DNA from: Bifidobacteriaceae bacterium UBA2724
GTDB taxonomy: Bacteria > Actinomycetota > Actinomycetes > Actinomycetales > Bifidobacteriaceae
Length of the DNA: 64,000 bases
NCBI GenBank assembly: GCA_002353815.1
Contig: DEKK01000003.1
Location: forward strand, 324,481 to 388,480
Direction: 5' to 3'
This document shows, in pieces, positions 7,126 through 15,592 of the stretch (its first letter is position 1; each line of letters starts with the position of its first letter). A program made the translations under genes and the position numbers. The notes under the pieces were generated by a model. That model did not search any database. It was not told the origin of the DNA and saw only the letters and a list, made by a program, of their open reading frames with translations.

Positions 7126-10065
7126 ATGATGGCGACACAAGTGGCCCAGGCGTATGTGCAGATCGTCCCCTCGCTCAAGGGCATCAAGAACGCGCTCACC
7201 GCCGGACTCGGCGGCGAGGTCGGCAAGGCTGGCGACACCGCCGGCAAGACCATCGGCGAGCACATCACCGGCGGACTCGGCTCCGCTTTGAAAGGCGTGG
7301 GCGGTGTCGCCGGGAAGGCCTTGGGCGCCGTCGCGACAGTAGGCAAGGCGGGCGCGGTGGCCGTCGGCGGGCTCACCGCCGCGGTGGCAGGGCTCGCCGC
7401 GACCGGCGGCGTGAGCCGCGCCCTCCAGATCGAGCAGGCGCAGGCCAAGCTCACCGGCCTTGGCCATTCCACGGCCGAGGTATCCGGCATCATGTCCGAC
7501 GCCCTGGCGTCAGTCAAGGGCACCGCGTACGGCCTGGGGGACGCGGCCAGCGTGGCCGCCACCATGGTCGCCAGCGGCATCAAGCCCGGGCAGCAGCTGG
7601 CCAGCGTGCTCAAGACCATCGGCGACACGGCCACCATCAGCGGCCGCAGCTTCGAGGACGTGGGCGCCATCTTCAGCTCGGTCGCCGCCCGCGGGAAACT
7701 GCAGGGCGATGACATGCTCCAGCTGACGAGCGCGGGTGTGCCCGTCCTCCAGGCGCTCAGCAAACAGCTGGGGAAGAGCACGGCCGACGTCAGCGAGATG
7801 GTGTCCAAGGGGCAGGTCGATTTCCAGACGTTCGCCGACGCGATGAGTGCGTCCCTGGGCGGGTCGGCTCTCGCCAGCGGCCAGACCTTCTCCGGCGCCC
7901 TCGACAACGTCAAGGCCGCCCTGTCCCGTCTCGGAGCGGCAGCCGCCACCCCGGCGCTCGCCGCTTTGAAAGACGTGTTCGACGCCGCGATCCCCGCCAT
8001 CGACGGGCTGACCGCGTCGTTGCAGCCGGCCATCGACAGGCTCGGCACGGCCATGGCCGCCGCCGGGAAGAACGCCGCCGGGGCGTTGCAGGGGCTCGGC
8101 GACGGGTTCAGCTCGGTCGCCGGCTGGGCCAAGACCTTCTTCGCCGCCTTCGGCGAGACGAGCGGGCTGGACGGGCTGGGCGGGTTGCTCGGCTCCGTCT
8201 CCGCGCGCGTCGCCGCCCTTGGCGGCGCGATCGCAAGCGTCATCCCGGACGCGCAGACAGCCGGAGGCATCGCAGGGAGCGTCTTCGCGTCGCTCAAAGC
8301 CGGGGCGGACGCATTGGCTCCCGCGTTCCAGGCTGCCGCCACGTGGGTCTCCTCGTTCGTCGCGAATCTCGATGCGACGGGCCTGCTGCAGGCCCTGGGC
8401 GCCGCGGCTGTGTCGGCCGCGGGCGCGGTGGGCAGCCTCGCATCCGCCTTCGTGCGTGCGATCCCTCCCACGGCATTGACGGCGGCGCTGAACGCCCTCA
8501 TCGTTCCGCTCACGTGGCTCGGGGACCACCAGGGCGTGGTGACGGCCGCATTGTACGCGATCGCCGGCGGCCTCATGTTCAACGGCGTCTCCTCCGCTCT
8601 CGGAGCGGTTGTCGGCGGGCTCAAGAGCCTCCCCGGCATCCTGCAGGGCGTGGCAACAGCCGCCGGCGGCGTCGCATCCACCGCAAGCAACGTCAGCGCC
8701 TTCTTCTCCTTGCTCAAGGAGGGCGAGGGACTGGGCGAGACATTGTCGACGCTCGGCGGGGGGCTCGGCATCGTCAAAAACGGGCTGGGCGCCCTCTCGT
8801 CCATCGGCGGCGCCGTCACCGGCGTGCTCGGAGCCATCGGAAGCGCGTTCAGCGCCCTGGGCGCCGTCATCGCCGCCAACCCGCTCGGCGCGCTCCTCAC
8901 CGTCATCGCCCTCGTCGTCACCGGGCTCACCCTCTTCTTCACCAAGACCGAGGCGGGCCGCGCGCTCTGGGCCAGCATCAGCGCCTTCTTCCAAAGCGTC
9001 TGGACAAACCTGCAGACGGCGTTCCAGACGGTCTTCGGCGCAATAGGCGCGTTTTTCTCGACCACATGGACGAACATCCAGACCGTTTTCTCAACGGTGT
9101 GGAACGCCATCAGCGCGGTTGTCATGCCGATAGTCAGCGCATTGGGCGAGTTCTTCTATGATTTCGGCATCGTCGTGGCCGCGGTCTTCGTGACACTCTG
9201 GCGCGGCGTGCAGTCGGTGTTCGAGACCGTGTGGAACGCGATTTCCGCGTTCGTCACACCCATCGTGACGGCCATCGGCGGAACCATCGAAGGCGTGTTC
9301 AACGCAGTCGCCAGCTGGTGGTCGGGTGTCTGGGACGGCATCAGCGCGGTCATCACGACCGTCTGGGACGCCATCATCGGATTCATCGCCCCCATCGTCG
9401 CGCGCATCGGCGGCACGATCCACGGCGTCATCGACCCCATCGCCAACTGGTGGTCGGGTGTCTGGAACGGCCTCAAGACCACGTTCACGTCGGTCTGGGA
9501 CGGCTTGAAGAACGCGGCCGAGACCGCCGTCACCAACGTCGTCGACAAGGTCAAGGGCATCAAGGACAAGGTCCTCGACTGCTTCAAGAACGCCGGCACG
9601 TGGCTCAAGGACGTGGGCGGCGACATCCTCACGGGCATGTGGGACGGCATCTCGGACAAGTTCAACTGGCTCAAGGACCAGATCGGCAGCATCTGCGGCA
9701 ACGTGGTCAGCTGGGCGAAGCAGGTGCTCGGCATCGGCAGCCCGTCGAAGGTCATGCGCGACGAGGTGGGCAAATGGATCCCCGCCGGCATGGCCATCGG
9801 CATCAGCCAGGGCAGGACGGGCGTGAGACTCGCCACCGAAGGCCTGATGGACGAGGTGGCGGGCGTGGCCACCCCGGACATCGGCGTGGAGTGGAGCGGC
9901 GTCGGCCGCGGCACCGCGCTCCGGGTCGCCGAGCCCGCCATGGCATCCGCCGGAGGCGCGGGCATCGTCCTCAACTACAACCAGTATTCGGAGGCGGGTT
10001 TGACCGCCGAGCGGCAGCTGACCGACGCCGCGCAGCGTGCCAAGGCCATACTCCTCGGCATCTGA
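7126..10065 (+). CDS. Tail tape measure protein
   Basis: 979 residues, the largest phage gene. ATG 7126 or 7129 lies behind TAGGAGG. It is Ala/Gly-rich. The N-terminal third carries the conserved tape-measure domain (VSRALQIEQAQAKLTGLGHS, AASVAATMVASGIKPGQQL, FSSVAARGKLQGDDMLQL). Hydrophobic segments follow in the middle (for example NPLGALLTVIALVVTGLTLF). Trp-rich repeats of about 55 residues, each with WWSGVWDGI-like cores, lie near residues 680-800. The C-terminal part has GIGSPSKVMRDEVGKWIPAG, a common tape-measure motif. It sets tail length: at roughly 1.5 angstrom per residue a tail of about 150 nm is expected (inference). The hydrophobic parts may help DNA cross the membrane. Confidence 0.95.
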   Translation: MMATQVAQAYVQIVPSLKGIKNALTAGLGGEVGKAGDTAGKTIGEHITGGLGSALKGVGGVAGKALGAVATVGKAGAVAVGGLTAAVAGLAATGGVSRALQIEQAQAKLTGLGHSTAEVSGIMSDALASVKGTAYGLGDAASVAATMVASGIKPGQQLASVLKTIGDTATISGRSFEDVGAIFSSVAARGKLQGDDMLQLTSAGVPVLQALSKQLGKSTADVSEMVSKGQVDFQTFADAMSASLGGSALASGQTFSGALDNVKAALSRLGAAAATPALAALKDVFDAAIPAIDGLTASLQPAIDRLGTAMAAAGKNAAGALQGLGDGFSSVAGWAKTFFAAFGETSGLDGLGGLLGSVSARVAALGGAIASVIPDAQTAGGIAGSVFASLKAGADALAPAFQAAATWVSSFVANLDATGLLQALGAAAVSAAGAVGSLASAFVRAIPPTALTAALNALIVPLTWLGDHQGVVTAALYAIAGGLMFNGVSSALGAVVGGLKSLPGILQGVATAAGGVASTASNVSAFFSLLKEGEGLGETLSTLGGGLGIVKNGLGALSSIGGAVTGVLGAIGSAFSALGAVIAANPLGALLTVIALVVTGLTLFFTKTEAGRALWASISAFFQSVWTNLQTAFQTVFGAIGAFFSTTWTNIQTVFSTVWNAISAVVMPIVSALGEFFYDFGIVVAAVFVTLWRGVQSVFETVWNAISAFVTPIVTAIGGTIEGVFNAVASWWSGVWDGISAVITTVWDAIIGFIAPIVARIGGTIHGVIDPIANWWSGVWNGLKTTFTSVWDGLKNAAETAVTNVVDKVKGIKDKVLDCFKNAGTWLKDVGGDILTGMWDGISDKFNWLKDQIGSICGNVVSWAKQVLGIGSPSKVMRDEVGKWIPAGMAIGISQGRTGVRLATEGLMDEVAGVATPDIGVEWSGVGRGTALRVAEPAMASAGGAGIVLNYNQYSEAGLTAERQLTDAAQRAKAILLGI

Positions 10066-10083
10066 CACACAGGGAAGGCATGA

Positions 10084-10971
10084 GTGCGAACCATGGCATC
10101 ATATGACGACATCCCGCTCAGGCTCTGGCTGACCGACGGCAGGGACACGCTCACCGTCGGCGGGCCCGGCGACGACATGTGGCACGTCGCCGGGAGCACG
10201 GGGCTGCTGGGCGCGCCACGCTCCGTCAGGTGGAGCGAGGGCGCGGCCGACGGCGGCAAATGGCTCGGCACCCGCGCCAAGACACGCCCCATCCTGCTCA
10301 AGCTCGCCATCCACGGGACCCTCGCCCGGCAGCGGGAGACCATCGAACGCCTCCGCGCGATCTGCCTGTCCGAGGATTTCGCCATCAAGGCCGGGCGCAA
10401 GGGCGGGCGGCCCGACAGGTGGCTCCCAGTGGTCTACGAGAGCGGCCTGGAAGGCGCGTACTCCGCCGACGCGGCCAACACGGCGCTCACGGCCATCGAC
10501 CTTGCGATGACCTCGCCGACCCCGTGGTGGGTGGGCGAGGAGCGCAGCATCTCATGGCTCATGCCAACCAGCAACACCGCTTTCCTGACACGCCTGTCCT
10601 CGCTCCCGGTGGGCGCGGGGAGCGCGACGCGCTCGCAGACGATAACGATCGGCGGCGAACGCCCCGCCCCGGTCTGCGTGGCCGTGAGCGGCCCGGCTAC
10701 GCGCATCGGCATAGCGTGCGACGGCATGAGCCTCACCGTCAGCGACCTGGGCGGCGGCGAGCAGATAGCCGTCGTCTACGACTGGCGCGACGGCTCGTGG
10801 AGCGTCGCCGACCAGTCGGGCGCGGACGCGTACGCCCGCCTCGACGCGGGGAGCCGCATGCCGGTCCTCGACCCCGGCGACAACACGGTGACCATCGTCA
10901 TGGAGGGTACGACGGGCGGGTCGAGCGGCGTGCGCCTCCGCTGGAACGAACTCACTGAGGGGGTGAGGTAA
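10084..10971 (+). CDS. Distal tail protein (Dit-like)
   Basis: About 295 residues. GTG 10084 is 5 bases after AGGGAAGG. ATG 10093 is the alternative and would remove three residues. The N-terminus (DIPLRLWLTDGRDTLTVGGPGDDMWHV) and the central RQRETIERLRAICLSEDFAIKAG resemble Dit proteins that form the hexameric ring at the tail tip. Its position directly after the tape measure is the classic one. The C-terminal half is strand-rich and Gly-rich, possibly a galectin-like domain. Confidence 0.7.
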   Translation: MRTMASYDDIPLRLWLTDGRDTLTVGGPGDDMWHVAGSTGLLGAPRSVRWSEGAADGGKWLGTRAKTRPILLKLAIHGTLARQRETIERLRAICLSEDFAIKAGRKGGRPDRWLPVVYESGLEGAYSADAANTALTAIDLAMTSPTPWWVGEERSISWLMPTSNTAFLTRLSSLPVGAGSATRSQTITIGGERPAPVCVAVSGPATRIGIACDGMSLTVSDLGGGEQIAVVYDWRDGSWSVADQSGADAYARLDAGSRMPVLDPGDNTVTIVMEGTTGGSSGVRLRWNELTEGVR

Positions 10972-10973
10972 AG

Positions 10974-12155
10974 GTGACGCGTCTCACGGCACGCGACTGG
11001 AGCGTGGAATGGATGACCGGCGCAGGCACGCGCCTCGGCCTCCTCGACCCACAGGACCTCACGGGATTCGCATACACGCGTGAGGCCTACGACGTGGGCT
11101 CGTGGTCCCTCACCCTCCCCGCGTCCCACAGGGCGTGTGCACACCTGTCCGCGCCAGGCGCACGGATCCTCGTCACCGAACCGGACGGCCGCCGTTTCAG
11201 CGGCCCGGTGACCCGCGCGGAATACAGCGAGTCGCCCGACGACGGACGCCAGTGGACTTTCACCGGTGCGTCGGACGCGCAGGCGCTCGCGGACATGGTC
11301 CTCACCCCCCGCCGCTGGGAGGCGTACGGCTCGCCCCCGGACTCGGAGACGTGGACGGGCAGGCGCGCGAGCCTCATGGCGCAGGTCTGGGAGTGCGCGG
11401 GCTTCCCCGGCGTGACCTGCGACACGCAGGGCACCGACGCGATTCTGACGGTCGACTGGCAGACCTGCCTCGAAGGCATGCAGAGCCTAGCCAACAGGCA
11501 GATCGCGTTCGGCGCCAACTGGTCGGCGGCGTCTGGCACGGTGGCGTGGCTGCGCGCAGGCAGCGACCTCACCGGCAGCGTGACCCTCGGCATGGACACC
11601 GGCGCCCTGACATCCCTCACGGTGCGGGACACGCGTCCGGCGGTCACGCGGATAATCGCCCGCAGCCAATCCACAGGCGGTGGGAGCGACGCCAGGACCT
11701 ACACGGAGGTCACGCCCAGCGCGGGCGCGAGCCTCGAAACCGCGTGGTCCGCGCGGGTCGAGGAAGTCTGCGACCTTGAGAACGGCGAGACCCCGGAGTC
11801 CCGGGCGGCGAAGGAAATCTCGGGCGCGGTGAGCGGCATGACGAGCGCCACGGGCGGCCTCGCCTCCGACATCCTCCTCGACGGCGTGCTGGAGGGCGAT
11901 ACGATCGCCGTGCGCACCATCGACGGCCGCCTCCTGCCCGCGCAGGTGACCAGCGTCTCCACGGGCTTCGGGGATGGCCCGGTGCGCACGGCCACGCTGG
12001 GCGACTGGAGCGCCGGGGACTCGCGCGTCATGCTCGCCCTGGCGCAGCGGGATGCGATGCGCGCCGTCCGCCGCATCGACCACCGGACGTGGACCGGCAC
12101 GACGGCCACGACAACAAGCACGACAACAACAAGCACGACGGAGGCATCGGCATGA
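10974..12155 (+). CDS. Minor tail protein, siphovirus Gp37-like (tail-associated, Tal-like)
   Basis: 393 residues, GTG 10974 just after the previous stop, with GGGGGTGAGG upstream. The pattern LTARDWSVEWMTGAGTRLGLLDPQDLTGF, GSWSLTLPASHRA and GRRFSGPVTRAEYSE matches the siphovirus ReqiPepy6 Gp37-like family, which builds the baseplate hub beneath Dit. The C-terminus ends in a Thr/Ser-rich repeat coded by imperfect CGACAACAAG units (about 12107-12140). That repeat is prone to slippage and may be a flexible tether to the next protein. Confidence 0.75.
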   Translation: MTRLTARDWSVEWMTGAGTRLGLLDPQDLTGFAYTREAYDVGSWSLTLPASHRACAHLSAPGARILVTEPDGRRFSGPVTRAEYSESPDDGRQWTFTGASDAQALADMVLTPRRWEAYGSPPDSETWTGRRASLMAQVWECAGFPGVTCDTQGTDAILTVDWQTCLEGMQSLANRQIAFGANWSAASGTVAWLRAGSDLTGSVTLGMDTGALTSLTVRDTRPAVTRIIARSQSTGGGSDARTYTEVTPSAGASLETAWSARVEEVCDLENGETPESRAAKEISGAVSGMTSATGGLASDILLDGVLEGDTIAVRTIDGRLLPAQVTSVSTGFGDGPVRTATLGDWSAGDSRVMLALAQRDAMRAVRRIDHRTWTGTTATTTSTTTTSTTEASA

Positions 12156-13090
12156 CAGAATCGGCATTCCCGTTCGAGGGACAGTCGGTCTCGGAGCAGG
12201 ATTTCGACGGGTGGGCGCGCCAGCTCACGGGACACGTGAGCGGCATCGGCTCCGGGCTCACCATGACCGTGGGTCAGGACACGCGCAGCATCACCATCCA
12301 GCCCGGCTGGGCTTTGGTGGACGGCACATGCTACCGGCTGGACGCGGCCCTGACCCTCGCCGGTGACGCGAACACCGGGGGCGATGACGTGTATGATTTC
12401 GTGGTCCTGACGCGCACGGCGTCGGGCTCGAACCCGCGCATCACGGCGAGCCTCGTCAGGCAATCCGCCACCACGCCGTCGTGGACTCAGGACGAAGGCG
12501 GCGCATGGCAGCAGCCGCTGGGCTATGTCCCCCTCGCCGCCGGAAGCGCCGTCTACTCGGCCGCGACGGTCACCGAGGTGTCGCCGCGCCTCACGGGCGG
12601 CATCGCCACCGGCGCGACCGGCAATGTGCCCGCCGCCAGCGTCCCCCCGGCCACCATGCTCTGGGATCCGGTGGCCTCGCGCCTCGCACTCTCCGACGGC
12701 GCGGCATGGCTCGGTATCCCCACGGGCGCCACGGGCGACACCCCATGGAACGAACACTCAGACTGGGGGCAGCAGACCATCGCACGGGGCACGGCCGGCA
12801 GGCAGGTCTGCAGCATCACGCTCCAGGCAGGCGCGCGGGGCGCTGTCCTCGCCATGTGCGTCATCGGCGTCAGCAGCAGAAACAACGCCGCCGTGACCTT
12901 CGCGTCCAACAACGTGCGCCACAGGTGGCATTCGCATGGATCTGCGGCGAGCACGCAGGTCGCATGGATGGACCTCATCCACGCTGACGCCCCCTACGCG
13001 CCGGTGACCTGCACCATCCTGGCGTCGGTCGACGGCGCGGGCTCGGACGTCACCTTGGGCGAATCCCACGTCATGGGGGTGGGGCTGTGA
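12152..13090 (+). CDS. Tail-tip protein, candidate receptor-binding protein
   Basis: 312 residues. ATG 12152 overlaps the previous stop as ATGA. The N-terminal 150 residues (FPFEGQSVSEQDFDGW, TVGQDTRSITIQPGWALVDGTCYRL, VYDFVVLTRTASGSNPRITASLVRQ) resemble the N-terminal domain of phage baseplate upper or tail proteins. The rest is beta-rich, with GIATGATGNVPAASVPPATM and a C-terminal domain of unclear family. Being the last structural gene before lysis, it is the best candidate for host recognition. That role is inferred from position. Confidence 0.6.
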   Translation: MTESAFPFEGQSVSEQDFDGWARQLTGHVSGIGSGLTMTVGQDTRSITIQPGWALVDGTCYRLDAALTLAGDANTGGDDVYDFVVLTRTASGSNPRITASLVRQSATTPSWTQDEGGAWQQPLGYVPLAAGSAVYSAATVTEVSPRLTGGIATGATGNVPAASVPPATMLWDPVASRLALSDGAAWLGIPTGATGDTPWNEHSDWGQQTIARGTAGRQVCSITLQAGARGAVLAMCVIGVSSRNNAAVTFASNNVRHRWHSHGSAASTQVAWMDLIHADAPYAPVTCTILASVDGAGSDVTLGESHVMGVGL

Positions 13091-13572
13091 CCACCATCCC
13101 GCCCTTCTGGGGGCAATCGGACTTCTGGGTCGCGTTTTTGGTCGCCATGGTCGGCGGGGGAGGCCTTGGCGGCATCATCACCGCCCTCGTCGGCAGGCGC
13201 CGCACCATGGCGGAGCGCGACAGCCTGGCGGCGGACGCGGCGCGCAAGGCCGTGGACATCCTCACCACCGACGTCATCCAGCCACTGCGGGACGAAGCGT
13301 GCGACCAGCGCAGGCGCGCAGAACGGCTCGCCGCCCGCGTCGACCAGCTCGAGGCGGAGGAATCCGCCTACTGGGACGCCATCAGGTACGTGCGCGCCCT
13401 CTGCCACTGGCTGGACCCAGCGGTCACGGCCATAGACCCCGGGTACATGCGGCTGCACCCCAAGCCACGCCTCCCGGACTCCCTGCGTCCGGTCGTCGCC
13501 CCGGGCACGCTCACGCCACCCGTACAACCACTGCAACCACAGCAACCACAGGAGATTGGAGACAGGCAATGA
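13087..13572 (+). CDS. Phage membrane protein with coiled coil, unknown function
   Basis: 161 residues. GTG 13087 overlaps the previous stop as GTGA. One transmembrane helix at about residues 11-35 (FWVAFLVAMVGGGGLGGIITALV) is followed by RRR, a long charged coiled coil (about 40-110), and a Pro/Gln-rich end. A single-pass protein encoded just before the endolysin could be a lysis accessory (holin- or spanin-like) or a minor structural protein. No family was recognised with confidence. Confidence 0.55.
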   Translation: MTTIPPFWGQSDFWVAFLVAMVGGGGLGGIITALVGRRRTMAERDSLAADAARKAVDILTTDVIQPLRDEACDQRRRAERLAARVDQLEAEESAYWDAIRYVRALCHWLDPAVTAIDPGYMRLHPKPRLPDSLRPVVAPGTLTPPVQPLQPQQPQEIGDRQ

Positions 13573-14552
13573 CCCTCAACGGCATCGACATCAGCAACTG
13601 GCAGTCGGGCATCGACATCAAGTCGGTGCCTGCGGATTTCATCATCGTCAAGGCGACGCAGGGCACGGGCTACGTGTCGCCCACCTTCGCGGCGCAGGCG
13701 TCGGCCACCGTGGAAGCGGGCAAGATGCTCGGCCTCTACCATTACATCTCGGGAGGGGGCGCGTCCGGCGAAGCCGCCAACTTCGCCAAGGCGGCCGCGT
13801 CGTATATCGGCAGGGCGCTGCTCGCCATCGATTGGGAGAGCGCCCAGAACAAGGCATGGGGCGACGCGGCGTACTTGGACGCCGTCGTGGCGCAGGTCGT
13901 CGCCAAGACCGGCGTCACCCCGCTCATCTACGTCTCCAAGGCCTACCTGTCGCAGGTCTCCGATATCGCCAGCCGCCACGGATGCGGCCTCTGGGTCGCC
14001 CAGTACGCAAACAACTCGGTGACAGGCTACCAGCCAACGCCCTGGAACGAAGGCAGCTACCAGTGCGCCATCCGCCAATACAGCTCCTCCGGGCGACTCA
14101 ACGGATACGCTGGCAGCCTCGACCTCGACAAATTCTACGGGGACGCTGATGCCTGGGCGCGCTATGCCGGCAAGGCCTCCGGAACTGCGCCCGCCCCAGC
14201 CGCGGCGGCGCCCGCTCCCACGGCCCCGCAGATCGCCGTCGACGGCATCATCGGGCCCGCCACCGTCCGCAAATGGCAGCAAGTCATGGGCACCACCGTG
14301 GACGGCGTCGTCAGCAACCAAGTCGACGTCTCGTACCGCCCGGTACTTCGGGCCGTCAATCATAACAAGCCCTACGGCGCCTCGCTGCTCGTCAAGGCCG
14401 TCCAGAGGACGCTCGGCGTGACGGTCGACGGATTGCTCGGCCCCGACACCATCAAGGCCATGCAAAGGCATCTCGGTGTGACCGCCGACGGGATCCTCGG
14501 CCCCGCGACGGCCAGGGCGCTGCAGACGCGACTCAACGGCAACAGGTTCTAA
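13569..14552 (+). CDS. Endolysin: GH25 muramidase with C-terminal peptidoglycan-binding repeats
   Basis: 327 residues. ATG 13569 overlaps the previous stop as ATGA. Residues 1-195 form a GH25 lysozyme: D7 in NGIDISNWQ and the D88-W-E90 motif (LAIDWES) are the expected catalytic acids, and LDLDKFYGD closes the domain. An Ala/Pro linker (about 205-222) leads to two or three peptidoglycan-binding-like repeats (VDGIIGPATVRKWQ, VDGLLGPDTIKAMQ, ADGILGPATARALQ). It cleaves the MurNAc-GlcNAc bond to lyse the host. There is no signal peptide, so release needs the neighbouring holin. Confidence 0.93.
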   Translation: MTLNGIDISNWQSGIDIKSVPADFIIVKATQGTGYVSPTFAAQASATVEAGKMLGLYHYISGGGASGEAANFAKAAASYIGRALLAIDWESAQNKAWGDAAYLDAVVAQVVAKTGVTPLIYVSKAYLSQVSDIASRHGCGLWVAQYANNSVTGYQPTPWNEGSYQCAIRQYSSSGRLNGYAGSLDLDKFYGDADAWARYAGKASGTAPAPAAAAPAPTAPQIAVDGIIGPATVRKWQQVMGTTVDGVVSNQVDVSYRPVLRAVNHNKPYGASLLVKAVQRTLGVTVDGLLGPDTIKAMQRHLGVTADGILGPATARALQTRLNGNRF

Positions 14553-14561
14553 GGAGCAAAA

Positions 14562-14798
14562 ATGACAGAAGAGGAAACAACCGGCACCGGACACGACCCC
14601 GTGGAGACAGGGGACTCCTACCGTCCCGTGTTCCCGCCTGCGGTGCGCACGGCGGTCTACGTCGCTTGCCTGCTGGCGGGCGTCGCGGCCGTCGTCCTCG
14701 ACGGCACCGGGCACGCCGACGTCGGCGGCGTGGTCGCCACCGCCGCGAGCCTGCTCGCGGGCGGCTTCGGCGTCGCCTACAACCCGCTGCGCATGTAA
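14562..14798 (+). CDS. Phage holin
   Basis: 78 residues, start ATG 14562 behind AAGGAG. A short acidic N-terminus is followed by two hydrophobic helices (about 28-47, AVYVACLLAGVAAVVL, and 53-72, GGVVATAASLLAGGFGVAY) separated by DGTGHADV. The size, topology and position after the endolysin fit the small two-helix holins of actinobacterial phages, which form the membrane hole that lets the endolysin out. Confidence 0.85.
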   Translation: MTEEETTGTGHDPVETGDSYRPVFPPAVRTAVYVACLLAGVAAVVLDGTGHADVGGVVATAASLLAGGFGVAYNPLRM

Positions 14799-14810
14799 GG
14801 ATTCGACAAG

Positions 14811-14848
14811 CCCCGCACCCCTCGGAAAGGGGTGCGGGGCGTTTTTTC
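14811..14848 (+). terminator. Strong terminator ending the prophage late operon
   Basis: CCCCGCACCCCT (14811-14822) pairs with AGGGGTGCGGGG (14828-14839) and is followed by CGTTTTTT. Confidence 0.92.
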
Positions 14849-14870
14849 GTTGCCGGACGGAGTCCGGCCG

Positions 14871-14891
14871 TGGCAACATTTTGGCAACATT
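14871..14891. repeat. Tandem direct repeat TGGCAACATT (11-bp period)
   Basis: TGGCAACATT at 14871-14880 recurs at 14882-14891, spaced one helical turn apart. It sits between the last phage gene and the tmRNA 3' end. The place is where integrase or excisionase arm-type sites would be expected; that role is inference. Confidence 0.55.
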
Positions 14892-14963
14892 TTTCGCAAA
14901 ACAACGTGATTCACGTCATCAGCATAAGCATGTGAGATTGGCGAAAATCGCTGAAAACACAAG

Positions 14964-14989
14964 GGGACCCGCAATCTCTTGCGGGTCCC
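14964..14989 (-). terminator. tmRNA terminator
   Basis: An 11-bp perfect hairpin, GGGACCCGCAA-TCTC-TTGCGGGTCCC, lies 6 bases beyond the tmRNA 3' end. On the minus strand TTGTGTTTT follows. On the + strand AAAAAG follows, so termination is mainly of tmRNA. Confidence 0.75.
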
Positions 14990-14995
14990 AAAAAG

Positions 14996-15030
14996 TGGAG
15001 CCGCGGGGGATTGAACCCCGGTCCGATGGC
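14996..15030. other. Candidate attachment site (attR) in tmRNA 3' end
   Basis: The T-arm and acceptor 3' strand of tmRNA abut the prophage end. Phages that integrate into ssrA restore this part of the gene from their own attP. The matching copy at the far end of the prophage is not in the window, so the exact core cannot be set. Confidence 0.45.
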
Positions 15031-15389
15031 CGTACTCCCAGTCTTCTACGCGCGTAGTCCGCTGGCCGTTCGGCGGTTTTTCTGCCCCCATCGAATCGCG
15101 GACAACCGATGGCGAGCATATTCACAGTGAAAGTCCCGACGCAGCCCTGCGACCCGGCTGCGTCAGCAAGTCTTCTAAACGACGTTCAGCATCCTTCCGA
15201 AGACATGAAGGAGTGAGCGGAGTACTACTCGCTGGTTAAAATCTGGCGCGAAGCTCAGGCAGCGAGAGTGAACTCAGTGCGATTAGATTTAGCACTTATT
15301 CTTTGCGGGAGGACATTAACGAGAGGACCCCCGCGTTCTCGGCGCGCTTCCCTGCGACGAACAGACCACCGTCGAAACCAATCGGCCCC
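14996..15389 (-). ncRNA. ssrA: tmRNA (transfer-messenger RNA)
   Basis: The 5' end GGGGCCGATTGGTTTCGAC (ending at 15389) and the 3' end GGGGTTCAATCCCC...CGGCTCC-A (14996) form the tRNA-like domain, with a 7-bp acceptor including one G-T pair. The reading frame for the tag lies inside at 15255-15293: GCT resume codon, then AKSNRTEFTLAA and TGA. The RNA rescues stalled ribosomes and marks the products for proteolysis. CCA is not encoded. Its 3' end faces the prophage. The 394-nt length is normal. Confidence 0.95.
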
Positions 15390-15463
15390 GGTGAACCGTC
15401 GATCGAAGCGAATCGATGCAGTTCGGTTTTCAATATGCAAGCGGTATCCATCCGCGGAATGCC

Positions 15464-15491
15464 ATGATACAACATCATCGCGCGGTGGCAA
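15464..15491 (-). promoter_or_regulatory. Probable ssrA promoter
   Basis: On the minus strand TTGCCA (15486-15491) and TATCAT (15464-15469) are separated by 16 bp. The start would be near 15457, leaving about 68 nt of 5' leader to be removed by RNase P. Confidence 0.45.
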
Positions 15492-15494
15492 AGG

Positions 15495-15538
15495 AACGCC
15501 GGCAGTTTTCCGCTCTGGGCGTAAAAACTGCCGGCGTT
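15495..15538. terminator. Terminator (bidirectional-type inverted repeat)
   Basis: A 15-bp perfect stem, AACGCCGGCAGTTTT (15495-15509) with AAAACTGCCGGCGTT (15524-15538), downstream of the minus-strand permease gene. The A/T runs are inside the stem, so it may work in either direction. Confidence 0.75.
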
Positions 15539-15592
15539 GCGTTAGTGTGCGTCAACCTCGGCGGGGCGAGCCGTTGCCGGGCTGGAACGCCC

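Larger units (their letters stand above)
1..14996 (+). mobile_element. Siphovirus prophage, right portion (head, tail, lysis)
   Basis: An unbroken + strand run of head, connector, tail and lysis genes in the usual siphovirus order, ending with a holin and a strong terminator just before the 3' end of tmRNA. Early genes, repressor and integrase are not visible, so the element continues left of the window. All core late functions seen here look intact, with no internal stop apart from the programmed frameshift. The right boundary at the tmRNA 3' end is inferred from gene content and from the known use of ssrA 3' ends as attachment sites. Confidence 0.93.

Noticed and set aside
6771..9125. Very long open frame on the minus strand opposite the tape measure gene
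   Set aside because: Low-complexity Ala/Pro/Ser translation caused by GC-rich codon bias of the tape measure; no ribosome site or family match.
10080..10106. Eight-codon open frame (ATG 10080, MSANHGII) between the tape measure and Dit genes
   Set aside because: Probably chance: it overlaps the Dit gene start; at most it could couple translation.
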